A DNA stretch of 64,000 nt from Euborellia annulipes (Eukaryota; Arthropoda; Insecta; Dermaptera; Anisolabididae): NCBI GenBank assembly GCA_023213315.1, contig JAKCPI010007917.1, positions 1 to 64,000 of the forward strand, written 5' to 3'. How positions within the stretch are numbered: position 1 is the stretch's first letter; every line of letters begins with the position of its first letter. The position numbers were made by a program, and so were the translations under genes. The notes under the pieces are model-generated. The model saw only the letters and a program-made list of their open reading frames with translations. It did not search any database and had not been told where the DNA came from. Below, piece by piece: positions 32,526-44,226 of this stretch.

Positions 32526-33112
32526 CAGTTTAATTATAACCTCCTTGTATTTTAGACAATTTAACTACTTAGATATTTTCCCTCTATTTCCAGAAATTCT
32601 CAATATTTCGGGATTATGAAATGACATCAAAAGCAAACTGACATTTTCTATTAATACATGAATCATCTTTAAAATTTAATTACCTTTTGAATAGAAACAC
32701 TTGATCAAATATAAATTCCTCCTTCTTCTTCTTCTTCTTGATGGCAACTAAAAGAGAAGGAAGGGCGGAAGGGGATGAATTAATTAAGAGAAGGAGTGAG
32801 TGAGCGAGACACATCTCTCTCTCTTTTAAATTAATATTTGGAATCTCTCTCTCTCTCTCTATCAATGTTTATTTACTCAAATACACCGTAGTTTCTATCT
32901 CTACATCTCTACATACATATAAAATCATACTTTATTCCCTTTTTCTATCTTCGCAGTATGTTTACATCAAGAGTGTCCGTCTGACTGTCCTTATCCAATC
33001 CGAGTCCCTTCCATCGCCGAACTCCACAGATAATACAATCAAGATGGGACAGCTCCAGGTTAAAAATTGTTTATAAGTTTAGCGCCGTCTATATGCGTGT
33101 CGACCTATTATT

Positions 33113-33300
33113 TTGCGCGGGAGACCCGTGGCTCAGAGAGAAGACATTAGCTTCTCGTGCCTAAGGTCCCGCGTTCGCTTCCCGTCTCAAGCGAGAAAAA
33201 TTTATTTTATTTGAATTGGCTACTAATCATTTGAACTTAATAGGGAAGGGGTCTAAATGGCCTTAGATGCCGAAAAAGACCTTAAATAAAAAAAAAAAAA
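33113..33300 (+). mobile_element. SINE-2, tRNA-derived, complete
   Basis: The head includes 'cccgtggctcagagagaaga' (A-box-like) and 'cgcgttcgcttcccg' (B-box-like). The body includes 'tctaaatggccttagatgcc' and 'gaaaaagacctta', and it ends in A13. It differs from SINE-1 in its tRNA source. Confidence 0.8.
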
Positions 33301-33416
33301 ACTGCTCACGAAAAATTTAATCTGTTTCAAATACTCGTGTGATAGTTGCACAGGAAAAACCTCGTCCAATCCGTTTTGAATTTTTGATATTTATTCAATA
33401 TTTTCTGTATATTAAT

Positions 33417-33680
33417 CAAGGGCGGATCCAGAGGTGTTTCTCGGGGGAAAGGGGATAATCTGGTGTGATGGTCGCACAGCACGCAATTTTTTTTTAATTT
33501 CGGTAATTTAAAGGCGCATTCTGTACTTGTTTGCCAGAATATAAATACAAATTCAACTTTTAAGTATTAATTTTTAAAATTTTTCATTAAAGATAAATTT
33601 ATTTTCGAAAAAAAGTATTTTTTTCAAATCTCGGAGGGGCGGGGGTAATTACCCCCTTTACCCCCCTGTATCCGCTCTTG
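33417..33680 (+). mobile_element. hAT-E MITE, complete copy with 8-bp target duplication
   Basis: Ends CAAGGGCGGATCC and GTATCCGCTCTTG. ATATTAAT flanks at 33409-33416 and 33681-33688. Confidence 0.9.
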
Positions 33681-33688
33681 ATATTAAT

Positions 33689-34273
33689 ATATATGTTTAT
33701 CGGTATGATAAAATAAAAAAAAAGATTAAAACAATTATTTGAAAATGAACAGTAAATGAAGAAAAAGAGAAATTAGTGTTAAAAAAATTTATTGCAAATT
33801 GTAAAAAAATTACAATTAAATTTAATTATAAGAGCAGCAAATTAAGAACTTACTTCTTTCTTTCCCATTTTTTAAACAGGTAGGGCATATTAAATACGAA
33901 GGGCAATAATTGCGTGTGATTAATTGAGTAGGGCACGTTACAATTTTATTTAATTCAAATTTATAATGTTTTTTTTTATTTGTTATTAAACTCATCAAAC
34001 AATGTTATTTTGTTGGCGAATGGAACGAACTCTACAGGATAAATTTTTAACTATTCTAGTATTGCCATCTAGCCACATATCAGACAACTAAAAACTTATA
34101 AACATTCTTCCCATTGAGCTGTCCCCCCCATGCCGAACTCTCTAAGGAAAAAATAAAATGAAAATTTAATTATATAACAATTTTTATTCTCTTTCATTTG
34201 AAAGATTTAATTAATTGGCTTTAATTTTTTCAAAATAAATAAATAAATAAATTTATTAAGGCCCGCTTAGAGG
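33689..34273. other. Unassigned A+T-rich sequence
   Basis: No gene or repeat that I could place, apart from the short word 'attgccatctagccacata' near 34070. Confidence 0.4.
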
Positions 34274-34278
34274 CACCG

Positions 34279-36051
34279 CACAGTGGGCTGAAATAGGAAA
34301 AAAGCGGCCATAATTCGAAAAAATGAACTTCAAAATATAAAAACAACGTTTTGCACACCAATAATAGAATATATGTGGACCTCAGGACAATAATTCATTT
34401 TTTTTTTACCCAACCCAAACCCGAGTTATAGAGCGCCAAAGTGGGCAAGAAAACTTACTAACTTTTCTTTGCGTTTTAAGTCGATATTCAGAAATTTTTT
34501 TCATCTATTAATATTAATCCAATTTTAATGAATTTTTTTTTGAATCATAGATAAATTAATCTTCTTTCTGAATATATTTTTGTTTTTCTTGTATTACAGT
34601 TATTTATTTAAAAAAAATTTTTTTTTGTAAGTAAAAAAAAGCAATATAAATTTTTTTCAATTTCAAAAAAGTATATGGGCATCCTCTTGCCTTCTAACAA
34701 ACTCAATAGATTCTGAAACTAGAATACATGTAGAACATAATTGCATCGAAACTTTTTGCCCGATTTTGCCCGAAAAATTTTTATTAATTTTTTTATAATT
34801 AAATCGGCAGAAAAACAAGTGATTTCCCTCAAACCATATGAACTTCTCTCTGCTTTACAGATAATATTGAAACGTGACAAAGAGCTGATGGACAAAATAA
34901 AATCAGGCTATTATTAGAATGACCATAAAATTTTATGGCGGGGCCTCAAATTTTGTAATCTTTTGAAAAAATAATCTATTAAAAGGGAATATTCAATATT
35001 TGAAAATTTCATTTTTTCTTGTTCATATTCTTATTAATATTATTGAAATAACTATATTATTTTTGTATACAAGTGGTAAAGCCCCCTGGACTCCCTTACA
35101 TGCCTTCAGCGAGCAAATGCATCATATTTATTTTTGCTCACTGTTTGGAAATTTTTCAAATTGCTTCGCCTTCGGCGCAAAATTTTAAAGTTTTAAATTT
35201 CCCTCACTGACTCCACTTCCTCTCTCTCTGGCCAATCAGCGAGAGACAGTGGTAAACAGGAACATAAAACAGAAGTTAGTGGCTAGAATATAGTAATTTA
35301 TTTTTTAGCCAATAATTTTTATTTAAGTATAATGACAGAGATATAGAAGCCGACTCCAAGGGGCCCAAGGGGCTCGAGCCCCCCCCTCCCCCAATGTTGA
35401 GGGAAGAGAAAATAAGTCATCTTTGTAATCAGCAATCCATTAAAATGTAATAAAGACATATTGCTTGTAATTACCAAAAAAAAAAAATATTTTTTGCTTC
35501 CTTCAGTAAGGGGTAGTTCACCCCATGTATATATTTTGTAGAAATAAATGACATTTTTGTAACGAGTGACCTTTAAAATGTATATAAAGACATATTGCTT
35601 TTAATTATCAAAGCAAAATTTTTTTTGACACCTTAAGTAAGGGGTAGTTCACCCATGTATGTATTTTGTAAAAATAGATGACATCTTTGAAATCAGCGTC
35701 CATTAAAATGTATATAAAGACTTATTGCTTGTAATTATCAAAAAAAAATTTTTTTTTGCTCCCTTCAGTAAGGGATAGTTCACCCCATGTATGTTTTTTG
35801 TAAAAATAAATGTCATTTTTGTAAAACGCATATTTTTTTTGATTTTTTGACATATGTTTTTCTTTATATTTCACACATCATAATTTTTTTTCAACTTTGT
35901 CAAGGGGTAATTTCAACCCCTTTTGGTAAAATATGAAAATATTGAAGGGTATAGAAGAACATATGATTATGTATGTATAGTTTTAATTTTGTAAAAATCC
36001 GCCCAAAAAAAGATAATTATGGCCGCTTTTTTTCGATTTCAGCCCACTGTG
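34279..36051. mobile_element. Transib/RAG-like non-autonomous transposon (CACAGTG ends, 5-bp duplication)
   Basis: The left end reads CACAGTGGGCTGAAATAGG then AAAAAAGCGGCCATAATT. The right end, in reverse, gives the same with two mismatches over about 38 bp. The flanking direct repeat CACCG is at 34274-34278 and 36052-36056. Transib and RAG-family transposons have ends starting CAC(A/T)RTG and make 5-bp G+C-rich duplications, which fits here. The body is non-coding and includes three tandem units of about 130 bp. The transposase, which would act in trans, is not in this window. The assignment is inference from ends and duplication length. Confidence 0.65.
35410..35830 (+). repeat. Tandem repeat, three units of about 130 bp
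   Basis: Each unit contains 'taaagacatattgctt', an A/T run, 'agtaaggggtagttcaccc' and 'tgtattttgtaaaaatagat'. It lies inside the CACAGTG-ended element. Confidence 0.85.
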
Positions 36052-36700
36052 CACCGTTTCTCGGTGGCTAGGTCCAACAAACACAATACACTGTTAAAAA
36101 TTTTCAAAAAATCTTCCTATACAAGTATATGAACTCTGTTTCATAAACTGTTTATGAATATATATGTGGAAGTTCAATTTGTTGCCAACCAAACAAATTT
36201 CTTGTATATTTTAAAATTAATTATTTTGGTAAAAATTGTTAATTTTAATTGTAATTTTTATAGCTATTTAGTTGAATTAATTTATAAAAATTATTTAATT
36301 AGTATGATTGTAATATACTTCGTAAATATTTAAATAGTTTAGAGCGCGAATTTCAAACCAGAATTTAATAAATTTAGATTTGTGAAATAAATTTTAAAAG
36401 AATAATTTCAAGTTTCCTTAAAATAATTATAAAATAATATTAATAAAAATTCCTTGAGGTAGTCGAGTTATTTGAGAACGTTTAGACCACTTTTATATTA
36501 ATTTTATTTCATATCCTGGGTATATTAAAATTAAACCACGAAAGTTTATGAGAAATGATTGAAAATTTATATTTCTTTTTACAGTGTACAATAACAAATA
36601 CAACAAAACAAAAGGAAAAAAAACAAGGATAAAAAAAGCAAGATAAAACACAATGCTTTCCAATGGACAAATTCTGAATTTTCAGTTTTTTTGCTCTTTT
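36052..36700. other. Unassigned A+T-rich sequence
   Basis: No recognised feature. The minus-strand frame at 36509-36766 is Phe/Cys-rich and unsupported. Confidence 0.4.
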
Positions 36701-36714
36701 TTTTGAGAATATGG

Positions 36715-36841
36715 AGAGCCGAGTATTTTTCCTAGACTCCCCATAACTCCCTCTATAAGACTGCAAAATTTCGTTTCAAAATTACAGGAAGTTGGTCAAA
36801 CAGCGTGAAATACAGACAGACTGACACTCCAGTTTTATATA
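36715..36841 (-). mobile_element. Helitron-B 5'-end fragment
   Basis: Contains 'cgagtatttttcctagactc', 'ataagactgcaaaatttcgt' and 'gaagttggtcaaacag'. It ends at an A+T-rich terminus, immediately followed by a TACAGTAGAACC repeat. Confidence 0.7.
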
Positions 36842-36955
36842 TACAGTAGAACCTCGCTTAACGAGTAATTCGCATAACGAGCAAACTAAATTGTAAAAGA
36901 ATCGTTTAACGAGTGACTTTTCGCATAATAAGTACAAAACACGGACTCGTCAAAA
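36842..36955. mobile_element. pogo/Tigger-like end fragment
   Basis: TACAGTAGAACCTCGCTTAA at a TA dinucleotide, followed by 'cgcataacgagcaaac'. This terminal sequence type is common in pogo-group Tc1/mariner elements. No matching opposite end was found. Confidence 0.55.
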
Positions 36956-37649
36956 AAAAGTCTGTCCATTTAGTTTATAATTTACCCCCATTTTTTTTCA
37001 TTAGTTCAAAAAAGTCGTCACCCAATAGAAAAATAAAAATAACACCTTCGGGGGGGGGGAATATTTATTAGATCGTAATACGTTCATCAATTGATAAATG
37101 AATAAAATTTTAATACCATTATTAAATATTTTACTATTATATTGTTAAAATTTTATTGAGAGAAAAAAAAAACACTACATACAAACAAAAGCAATTTAAA
37201 AGGGGATAAAATATATAAGTTATCTATTCTTCATTGTGATGATGAATATTCACGAGGGTGGGGGGGGGGGTAACCTGGACACGGCCCCTTTAAACAGAAA
37301 AATTATATACAGTACGGATAATTACTGTCTGTCGTCTGTGACACTTTGCCATTAGAATTTCGCAATAAAAATTTGCATCCCTATTGAGTTCAGAAAAAAA
37401 GATTCTTAGGTCTTCAAAGGCTGAAAAAGTTCCTTAAAATAAATTTTATTATAGAGTTTTATGTAAAAAAGCAAAAAATAATAAAATACATCTCTCAAAT
37501 GAAAAAATAATAAAAATTTCCATCTAGAGAGGGTGGGCCAAAGTCCACCGAAGGCGAGCGATGAAGCTAGTAATGTAAAGAGAAGCCTACTAATTTAAAT
37601 GCGCCACTGTCTCGACTATAAATTATTAGATTCTCTTAACAAAAGCTAA
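36956..37649. other. Unassigned sequence with G-runs
   Basis: G-runs near 37050 and 37258. A short Helitron-like phrase, 'ggtgggccaaagtccaccg', near 37530 is not assignable. No gene. Confidence 0.4.
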
Positions 37650-38258
37650 ATATCTGGTGTGACTGGTCGCACAGCACACAACTTCGTAAGTTGTGTTCTG
37701 TGCTTGCCACACCAGATTTTTTGTGGCAACATATATTTAGTGTCCGACAATAGGGTACATTTGAATTCAAGATGTAAGATATTTTAAACATAAGAGAATA
37801 TTTATATTTTGTTACCATAGCAAACATTTCTTCTATCTTTCCTATGAAATTCATGAGTAAAGTGTGCTTTAAACAATTTCAAGAACAAAATGAGAATATA
37901 CATTTTAAAGAGCATCTAAGAAATAATTGATTTTTGAATTTTATACAAAATCGTTGGAGCGAATTTTGAGAAAATAGAAAAATACTGAAAAAGTGCATCA
38001 GTAAAGTACTAGTACTTTTTGGCCGATTTTGTTAAAAAGCTTCGTGTCACGTCCCAGGGGGTGCCTAACTTAAATATAACATTTCAATCTCATAGCTCTT
38101 TTAGTTGCTGAGATATTTTGCTCACATACAGACCATGTCGCGAAAACCACTTTTTTCCTCAAAACGTGTATATCCATCAAAATCTCGACATCGAATTTTT
38201 GACATGAATCCAATACTTTCTCTCTATATATATATTACATATATAGGTAAGAGAAAGT
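37650..38258 (-). mobile_element. HINE-A, near full length
   Basis: 3' hairpin shortened in its loop, full core, 5' hairpin ending gtaagagaaagt. The microsatellite section is deleted ('acatacagaccatgtcgcga'). Confidence 0.88.
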
Positions 38259-38639
38259 AAAAATGAATGCAATTTATTACAAGCCTTCATTATTCTTAAA
38301 AATATGAAATTACTAACAATAAGAATAGATTTTATTTTATTTTATTTTTTTTTGTAAAATAAAAGATGAACTCTCTCGGACATTGTTTGATTTGAATGGA
38401 CCACTTAATTGAGTGAGAGGACTGACTAAAAAGCGTTCAATACAAGCGAGAGAGAGAGAGGCCAGGTGGGGAATTTGTAATGACTCCAGGCAGCCATTTC
38501 GCCATTCATCGCTATTTCAGTGCCACTAATTGAATAGAAATGTTCAGCCACTGTTAGAACATATGAGGGGGGAGTGTACACATACACAGAGAAATCTCCC
38601 TTCTACCCTTCATATTATAAAAGCATTAATAGACTAGAT

Positions 38640-39169
38640 CATGTTTGTTTCAAATTTAATCAAAATTGTATTTTACACGTTTTGAAGTCACATGAAACAA
38701 AATAAAGCATTAAGAAATTGGGCTAGGAGGTTGAAATTTTATATTTAATTTAGGCACCCTCCTGGCACGTGACACGGAGGCTTTAAACAAAATAGGCTTA
38801 AAAGTACTAGTACTTTACTGATGTACTTTTTCAGTTTTTTTCGATTTTCTCAAAATTCGCTCCAACGATTTTAATTAAAATTCATAAATCAATTATTTTT
38901 TAGATTCTCTTTAAAATGTATATTCTCATTTTGTCATTGAAATCTTCTGAAGACCACTTTACTCTTGTATTTCATAGGGAAGATTGGAGAAATGGTTGCC
39001 ATGGTAACAAAATATAAATATTTTCCCATACTTATAAATTTTACACCTTAATTAAAATGTTACGTACTGTCGGGAACTAAATACATGTCGACACTAAAAA
39101 TCTGGTGTGACAAGCACAGTACACAACTTTCGATTACCGAAGGTAAGAAGTGGGCCAGTCACACCAGAT
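38640..39169 (+). mobile_element. HINE-A, 5' end eroded
   Basis: Recognisable from 'tacacgttttgaagtcac' through the 3' hairpin. The next HINE-A begins 27 bp downstream in the same orientation. Confidence 0.8.
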
Positions 39170-39196
39170 TTTTAATTTAATTTTTATTTAATTTTT

Positions 39197-39869
39197 ACTT
39201 TCTCTTACCTATGTATATATGTAATATATATATAGAGAGAAAGTATTGGATTCATGTCAAAAATTCGATGTCGAGATTTTGATGGATCTTCACGTTTTGA
39301 GGTCCCCTGAATCCAAAAAAGTGGTTTTCGCGACATGGTCTGTCTGTGGGTGGGTGTGTGGGTGTGTGTGTGTGTGTGTCTGTGAACAAAATATCTCAAG
39401 AACGAAAAGAGTTAGGAAGTTGAAATTGTATATTTAAGTTAGGCACCCCCATGGGATGTGACACGAAGCTTTTGAACAAATTCGACCAAAAAGTACTAGC
39501 ACTTTACTGATTCACTTTTTCAGTTTTTTTCGATTTTCTCAAAATTCGCTCCAACGATTTTTTTAAAATTCATAAATCAATTATTTTTTAGATTCTCTTT
39601 AAAATGTATATTCTCATTTTGTGATTGAAATCTTCTGAAGACCACTTTACTCTTGTACTCCATAGAAAAGATAGGAGAAATGGTTGCCATGGTATCAAAA
39701 TATAAATATTTTCCCATACTTATAGATTTTACATTTTGAATTCAATTGTACCCTACTGTCGGAAACTAAATACATGTCGACACAAAAAATCTGGTGTGAC
39801 AAGCACAGTACACAACTTTCGATTACCGAAGGTAAGAGAAAGTTGTGTACTGTGCTTGTCACACCAGAT
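39197..39869 (+). mobile_element. HINE-A, full length
   Basis: 673 bp with both hairpins and a GTGG/GT microsatellite. The left flank is T5 and the right flank T4 after the final AGAT. Confidence 0.92.
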
Positions 39870-39964
39870 TTTTATTTTTGAGAACTAAAAGTAGAAATCG
39901 ACCGAATATTCGGTTTCGGCCAAAAAGTAGCCGATTTTGGTCTCCATTTGGTCGCATAATCTAT

Positions 39965-40088
39965 CGACGGGGTTCCGGTTTCGCTTCCCGTTTCAAGCGA
40001 GAAAAATTTATTTCATTTGAATTGAAATAAATAAATAGGTATGGGGTATAAATAGCCTTAGTTGGCGAAAAAGACCTTTAAAAAAAAA
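39965..40088 (+). mobile_element. SINE-2, 5'-truncated
   Basis: Begins at the B-box region ('ttcgcttcccgtttcaagcg') and continues through 'gaaaaagaccttt' into A8. Confidence 0.75.
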
Positions 40089-40277
40089 TATTTCGGCGGA
40101 AAATAAACACAAAACACCTGGTGTGACAAACACAGAACACAACTTGTTGAGAGAGGCACTTTTTAGTGACATAGAAAGAAATTTTCTCTCTGTATGTCTC
40201 TTAGATCGAAATTTGAAACCCAATTAAACTACAAGCAAGTTTCCGTGGGGGTGGAGGGGAGGTGGAAGAGAGGATGG

Positions 40278-40312
40278 AGAGAGAGAGAGAGAGAGAACTC
40301 TCTCTCTCTCTC
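40278..40312. repeat. (GA)n/(CT)n inverted microsatellite
   Basis: About 8 GA units followed by about 8 CT units, a short perfect foldback. Confidence 0.85.
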
Positions 40313-40519
40313 CTTTCAAAACCAAACGTTTCAAGTCCAATAAATCCTAACTCAAGTCACCATATTCAAGTCGTTGGACATAAATTCCCTCTAAAATATA
40401 GAACTTCTCTCTCTAATTACAAATAGAAGATTTCAATATTAAGAGAGATGGAATGTTTTAAATTAATTTCCTACTCCAAAATATAACGTTAATTAATATC
40501 ATATTTTCTTCAATGTTGA

Positions 40520-40610
40520 AGTTATGTTCTGTGCTTCTCAGATCAGATTTTTTTGTGTTGTCGTATATTTAGTTTCCGCCGATATATTAGAATTCAAGAT
40601 GTAGAATTTT
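40520..40610 (-). mobile_element. HINE-A 3'-end fragment
   Basis: Contains 'tgttctgtgcttctcagatc', 'tttgtgttgtcg' and 'tagtttccgccgatatatta'. One arm of the terminal hairpin is lost. Confidence 0.6.
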
Positions 40611-40644
40611 AAGGGGGTTCAGGAGCGACGTATAAAAAAAAACT

Positions 40645-41740
40645 AGACTATTATAAGTAATTTTTCAATGCGGTTTTTTTTAAATGAATTAAATTCATAA
40701 GAGATTATTGGGACATCGAGCTATAATTTTTTTAATGACTTATTAAAAAATTATCGTAATTAATTTTTTTGTTATCAAGCAAATACAAAAAAACAATCTG
40801 TCCCAATAATCTTTTTTAAATTTAAAAATGAATTTATTGTTATTATTAATCACATATTAATTAAGAAATTTTTAAAATAAGCTTAGATGATTTATTTAAA
40901 AATCAAATGTCCAATTAGTTCAGCATTCTTGCAATAGATGGCAGGCTAATCTAACAACTAATCCCTAATCTGGCCTATATTTATATATTTTTATACTTTT
41001 ATAAAAGATACATAATATATAATAACATTTATAAAGTATTTATTGTTAAACTAGCCGCGCCGCCCGCCTTCGGCGGACTTCGCGTCTAGCCAGGGAGGCT
41101 ACGCCCCCCGGGACCCCCGCCAGCTGGCTCCGGCCCGCCTGCGGCGGACCCTCGCCTTTCTTGATGAGAAACTGCGTGGCGTCTAGACAGGGAGGCTACG
41201 CCCCCCTGGACCCCCTCCAACTGGCTCGGGCCGCCTGCGGCGGACCCTCGCCTTTCTTAATTATGAAAAGAAAATTATTATTACTACGTATTCCAATCCA
41301 GTGCCTGCTTGAGGATTTGTTTACATTCATGGAATACACAAATGAAAAGAATACAAAAATATTCCTCTGTACATTTCCTATGGGAGAAATCGTAACTTTT
41401 GGAATTAATAACTCAAAAAGTTATAGGAATTTCGGGACCCGAGTATTTTTCCGGGACTCTCCATAACCTCCTCTATAAGACTGCAAATTTTCGTTTCGAA
41501 ATTCCAACGGGAAGTTGGTCAAACAGAGCGTGACAGACGGACAGACAGACAGACGGACACTCCGCAATTATTATATATAGAAGATCAATGAAAATCAACC
41601 AAATGCATTAAATATTATTAGCTACCATTCTGACATCTCTCGGCAAATTTTTGAATTACTTGATATTTGGGCATACTTTTTATGACACACAACGCCATCT
41701 TATCGGGAAAAACATGCGTAACATCTTCGTTTCTATTCTC
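40645..41740 (-). repeat. Repeat F, copy 2, with Helitron insertion
   Basis: Inverse copy of 13475-14000, continuous except for the 531-bp Helitron at 41051-41581. Homology resumes exactly at the next base. Confidence 0.85.
41051..41581 (-). mobile_element. Helitron-B, complete, insertion point verified by empty paralog
   Basis: On the minus strand it begins TCTATATATAATAATTGCGG and ends GGCGCGGCTAG. The GCCGAAGGCGG hairpin lies about 9 bases before CTAG. Repeat F copy 1 reads GATCT-TTTAAC at the site. Here the same bases flank the element with no duplication, which is how rolling-circle Helitrons insert (T|T or A|T). Non-coding, with GACAGACA microsatellite and 'aataactcaaaaagttatag' palindrome. 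Confidence 0.93.
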
Positions 41741-41744
41741 CCTT

Positions 41745-41861
41745 AAGTTGTGATTATTTCATTGTTTAAAAAAAAAATATATATATTTTTTAATGGATAT
41801 AGAAAATTTCCAATAAAGATTTTCATTTTCTTTTATAAAAACAATGAAATAATCACAAGTA
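41745..41861. mobile_element. Small palindromic MITE, GTGATTATTTCATTG ends
   Basis: Inverted 'gtgattatttcattgttt' and 'aaacaatgaaataatcac'. Paralog at 45871-45986. Confidence 0.7.
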
Positions 41862-42229
41862 GAAAACACATGGGTGGGACTTAATATTGTCCCTCACTGT
41901 ACCTAACTTAAAAATAAAATTTTAACTTCCTAGCTCGGTAAATATACAGTAAAAGAGAGATGACTGAATAAACAAAGATAAAGGACAGACACTCGATGAA
42001 TTATTTTATATTTTCCACTTGTGTGAGTTGAAATGCGACTTTGAAATTAAATTTATTCCCTTTTTTTAAATAAAAATATCACTTGAAATAATTTCCCCCC
42101 TCAAACCAATATTATTGTGACAGTTATGACTAAACCAAGGGGAATTTAATGATTTAATTGAGAAACTCTCTTCAGAAGTTACTTGTTTTAATGGCAGACA
42201 AACGACCAATAAGAGGGCAATATAATTAA

Positions 42230-42275
42230 CTAGCCACGTCGCATACCTTCGGCGGGCTTCTCTGGGGAGGCAAAA
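42230..42275 (-). mobile_element. Helitron-B 3' tip
   Basis: 'ctagccacgtcgcataccttcggcgggcttc' type sequence, interrupted by the following HINE-A. Confidence 0.55.
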
Positions 42276-42293
42276 ATGAACAGAATGAAAAAA

Positions 42294-42872
42294 ATCTGGT
42301 GTGACTGGCCGCACAGCACACAACTTTCTCTTACCGAAGGGTCTGGTCACACCAGATTTTTGTGTCGAGATATATTTAGTTGCTCTTAGCACTTTAGTTA
42401 CAAACTTGACCACGCGATGATTCATAGATGATGCTTCCACATCAGTAAAGTGTACTTCAAACGATTTCCACGAAAAATTTCACTGATATATTTTTTAAAG
42501 ATCATCTAAAAAATAGTTCATTTATGTATTTTAAACAAAATCGTTGCAGCGAATTTTGAGAAAATCGCAAAAAACTGATAAAGTACATCAGTAAAGTACT
42601 AGTACTTTTTGGCCGATATTGTTCAAAAGCTTATTTTCGTCCCTCGGTGGGGTGCTTAACTTAAATATAAAATTTCAACTTCGTGGCTTTTTTAGTTCCT
42701 GAGATATTTTGTTCACAGACAGACACACGGACAGACCATGTTGCGAAAATCACTTTTTTTTGGATTCAGGGGACCTTAAAACGTGAAGATCTATCAAAAT
42801 CTTGACATCGAATTTTTGACATGAATCCAACACTTTCTCTATATATTAATAACAGTATAGGTAAGAGAAAGT
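42294..42872 (-). mobile_element. HINE-A, full length, variant 3' half
   Basis: Shares the 'ttgaccacgcgatgattcat' and 'cgaaaaatttcactgatata' variant blocks with the copy at 23011. Both hairpins are present. Confidence 0.88.
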
Positions 42873-42875
42873 AAA

Positions 42876-43500
42876 AATCTGGTGTCTGGTGAAGGGTGAA
42901 ATTTTATATTTAAGTTAGGCACTCCCCAAGGGCGGATAAAGGGGAGGGGTAAAGGGGTAATTACCCCCCCCCCCGAGATTTGAAAAAATATCTTTTTTTG
43001 CAAAAAAATTTATTTTTCACGTAAAATTTTAAAAATTAATACTTAAAAATTTGATTTGTATTTATATTCTAGCAAACAAGTGCAGAATGCGCCTTTAAAT
43101 TACTGAAATTAAGAAAAAATTGTGTGCTGTGCGACGAGTCACTCCAAATTACCCCCCCCCCCCCCGAGAAACACCTCTGGATCCGCCCTTGGCACTCCCC
43201 CGAACTCGTGTAAATAAGCTTTTGAACAAAATCGGTCAAAAAGTACTAGTACTTTACTGAAGTACTTTTACAGTTTTTTTCGATTTTCTCAAAATTCGCT
43301 GCAACGATTTTGTTTAAAATTCATAAATGAACTATTTTTCAGATGCTCTTTAAAAAGTATATCAGTGAAATTTTTCGTGGAAATCGTTTGAAGTACACTT
43401 TACTGATGTGGAACCAAGCATTCGTAGCTCAGCGCCATCTATGAATCTCAAAATTCTCAAAATTCGCTGCAAAGATTTTGTTTCATAGTTCATTAAATTC
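42876..43500 (+). mobile_element. HINE-A, variant 3' half, split by hAT-E
   Basis: Begins at 'atctggtg' remnants, then 'gttgaa/gtgaaattttatatttaag', and resumes after the MITE at 'gaactcgtgtaaataagctt'. It ends in 'gcgccatctatgaatc' and eroded sequence. Confidence 0.75.
42927..43191 (-). mobile_element. hAT-E MITE, complete, inserted in HINE-A
   Basis: CAAGGGCGGATAA to GGATCCGCCCTTG, with GCACTCCC at 42919-42926 and 43192-43199. Confidence 0.92.
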
Positions 43501-43795
43501 ACTAAATAGATAGAATATTTAGACTTTAAGAAAGTGTATAAAATATTTTTTGGCTATATCCAATAATAAATTTTTTGTTTCAATCCAAGTGAAGAAAAGC
43601 CATTGGTAGAGAAATCTCAGGTCGATGTCTATATCTTGAATATTTTTTTTTTAATCAGTATATTTATTAAAAATATTTTAAGTTCGTGTCTGCAGTAGTA
43701 CTTTACTTGAATTTTTACTGCACCTATATAAAAACTTGTAAAAAACCAACCCCCTGAAAAATAAAACAGACTAGCTGGTTATATTTCAAACTAGC

Positions 43796-44224
43796 CGCGT
43801 CGCCCGCCTTCGGCGGGCTTCGCACCCTGGACCCCCGCCAGCTGGCTCGGGCCCGCCTTCGGCGGACCCTCGCCTTTTCTTAACTATGAAAGCCCGTGGC
43901 GCCCGCCTTTGCATCTTATGAAAAGAAAATTATTATAATTCCATTCCAATTCAGTGCCTTCTTGAGTATTTGTTTACATTCATGGAATACACAAATGAAA
44001 AGAATACATAAATATTTAATTTCTCTGTACATTTCCTATGGGAGAAATCGTAACTTTAAGAATTAATAACTCAAAAAGTTATAGGAATTTCGGGATGAAA
44101 ATAATTTTCCTGTAATTCCGAGAAGGTCTTCTTTATACATATAAAATTTCATTTCAAAATTCCAACGGGAAGTTGCCTAAATAGAGCGTGACAGATAGAC
44201 GGACATTAGCGAATTATATATATA
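43796..44224 (-). mobile_element. Helitron-B copy
   Basis: Starts CTAGCCGCGTCGCCCGCC on + and ends 'gcgaattatatatataga'. About 430 bp, internally shortened. Confidence 0.88.
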
Positions 44225-44226
44225 GA

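Noticed and set aside
33113..33200. tRNA gene (Ser/Leu-like head)
   Set aside because: Same reason: linked to a repeated 3' body and poly-A.
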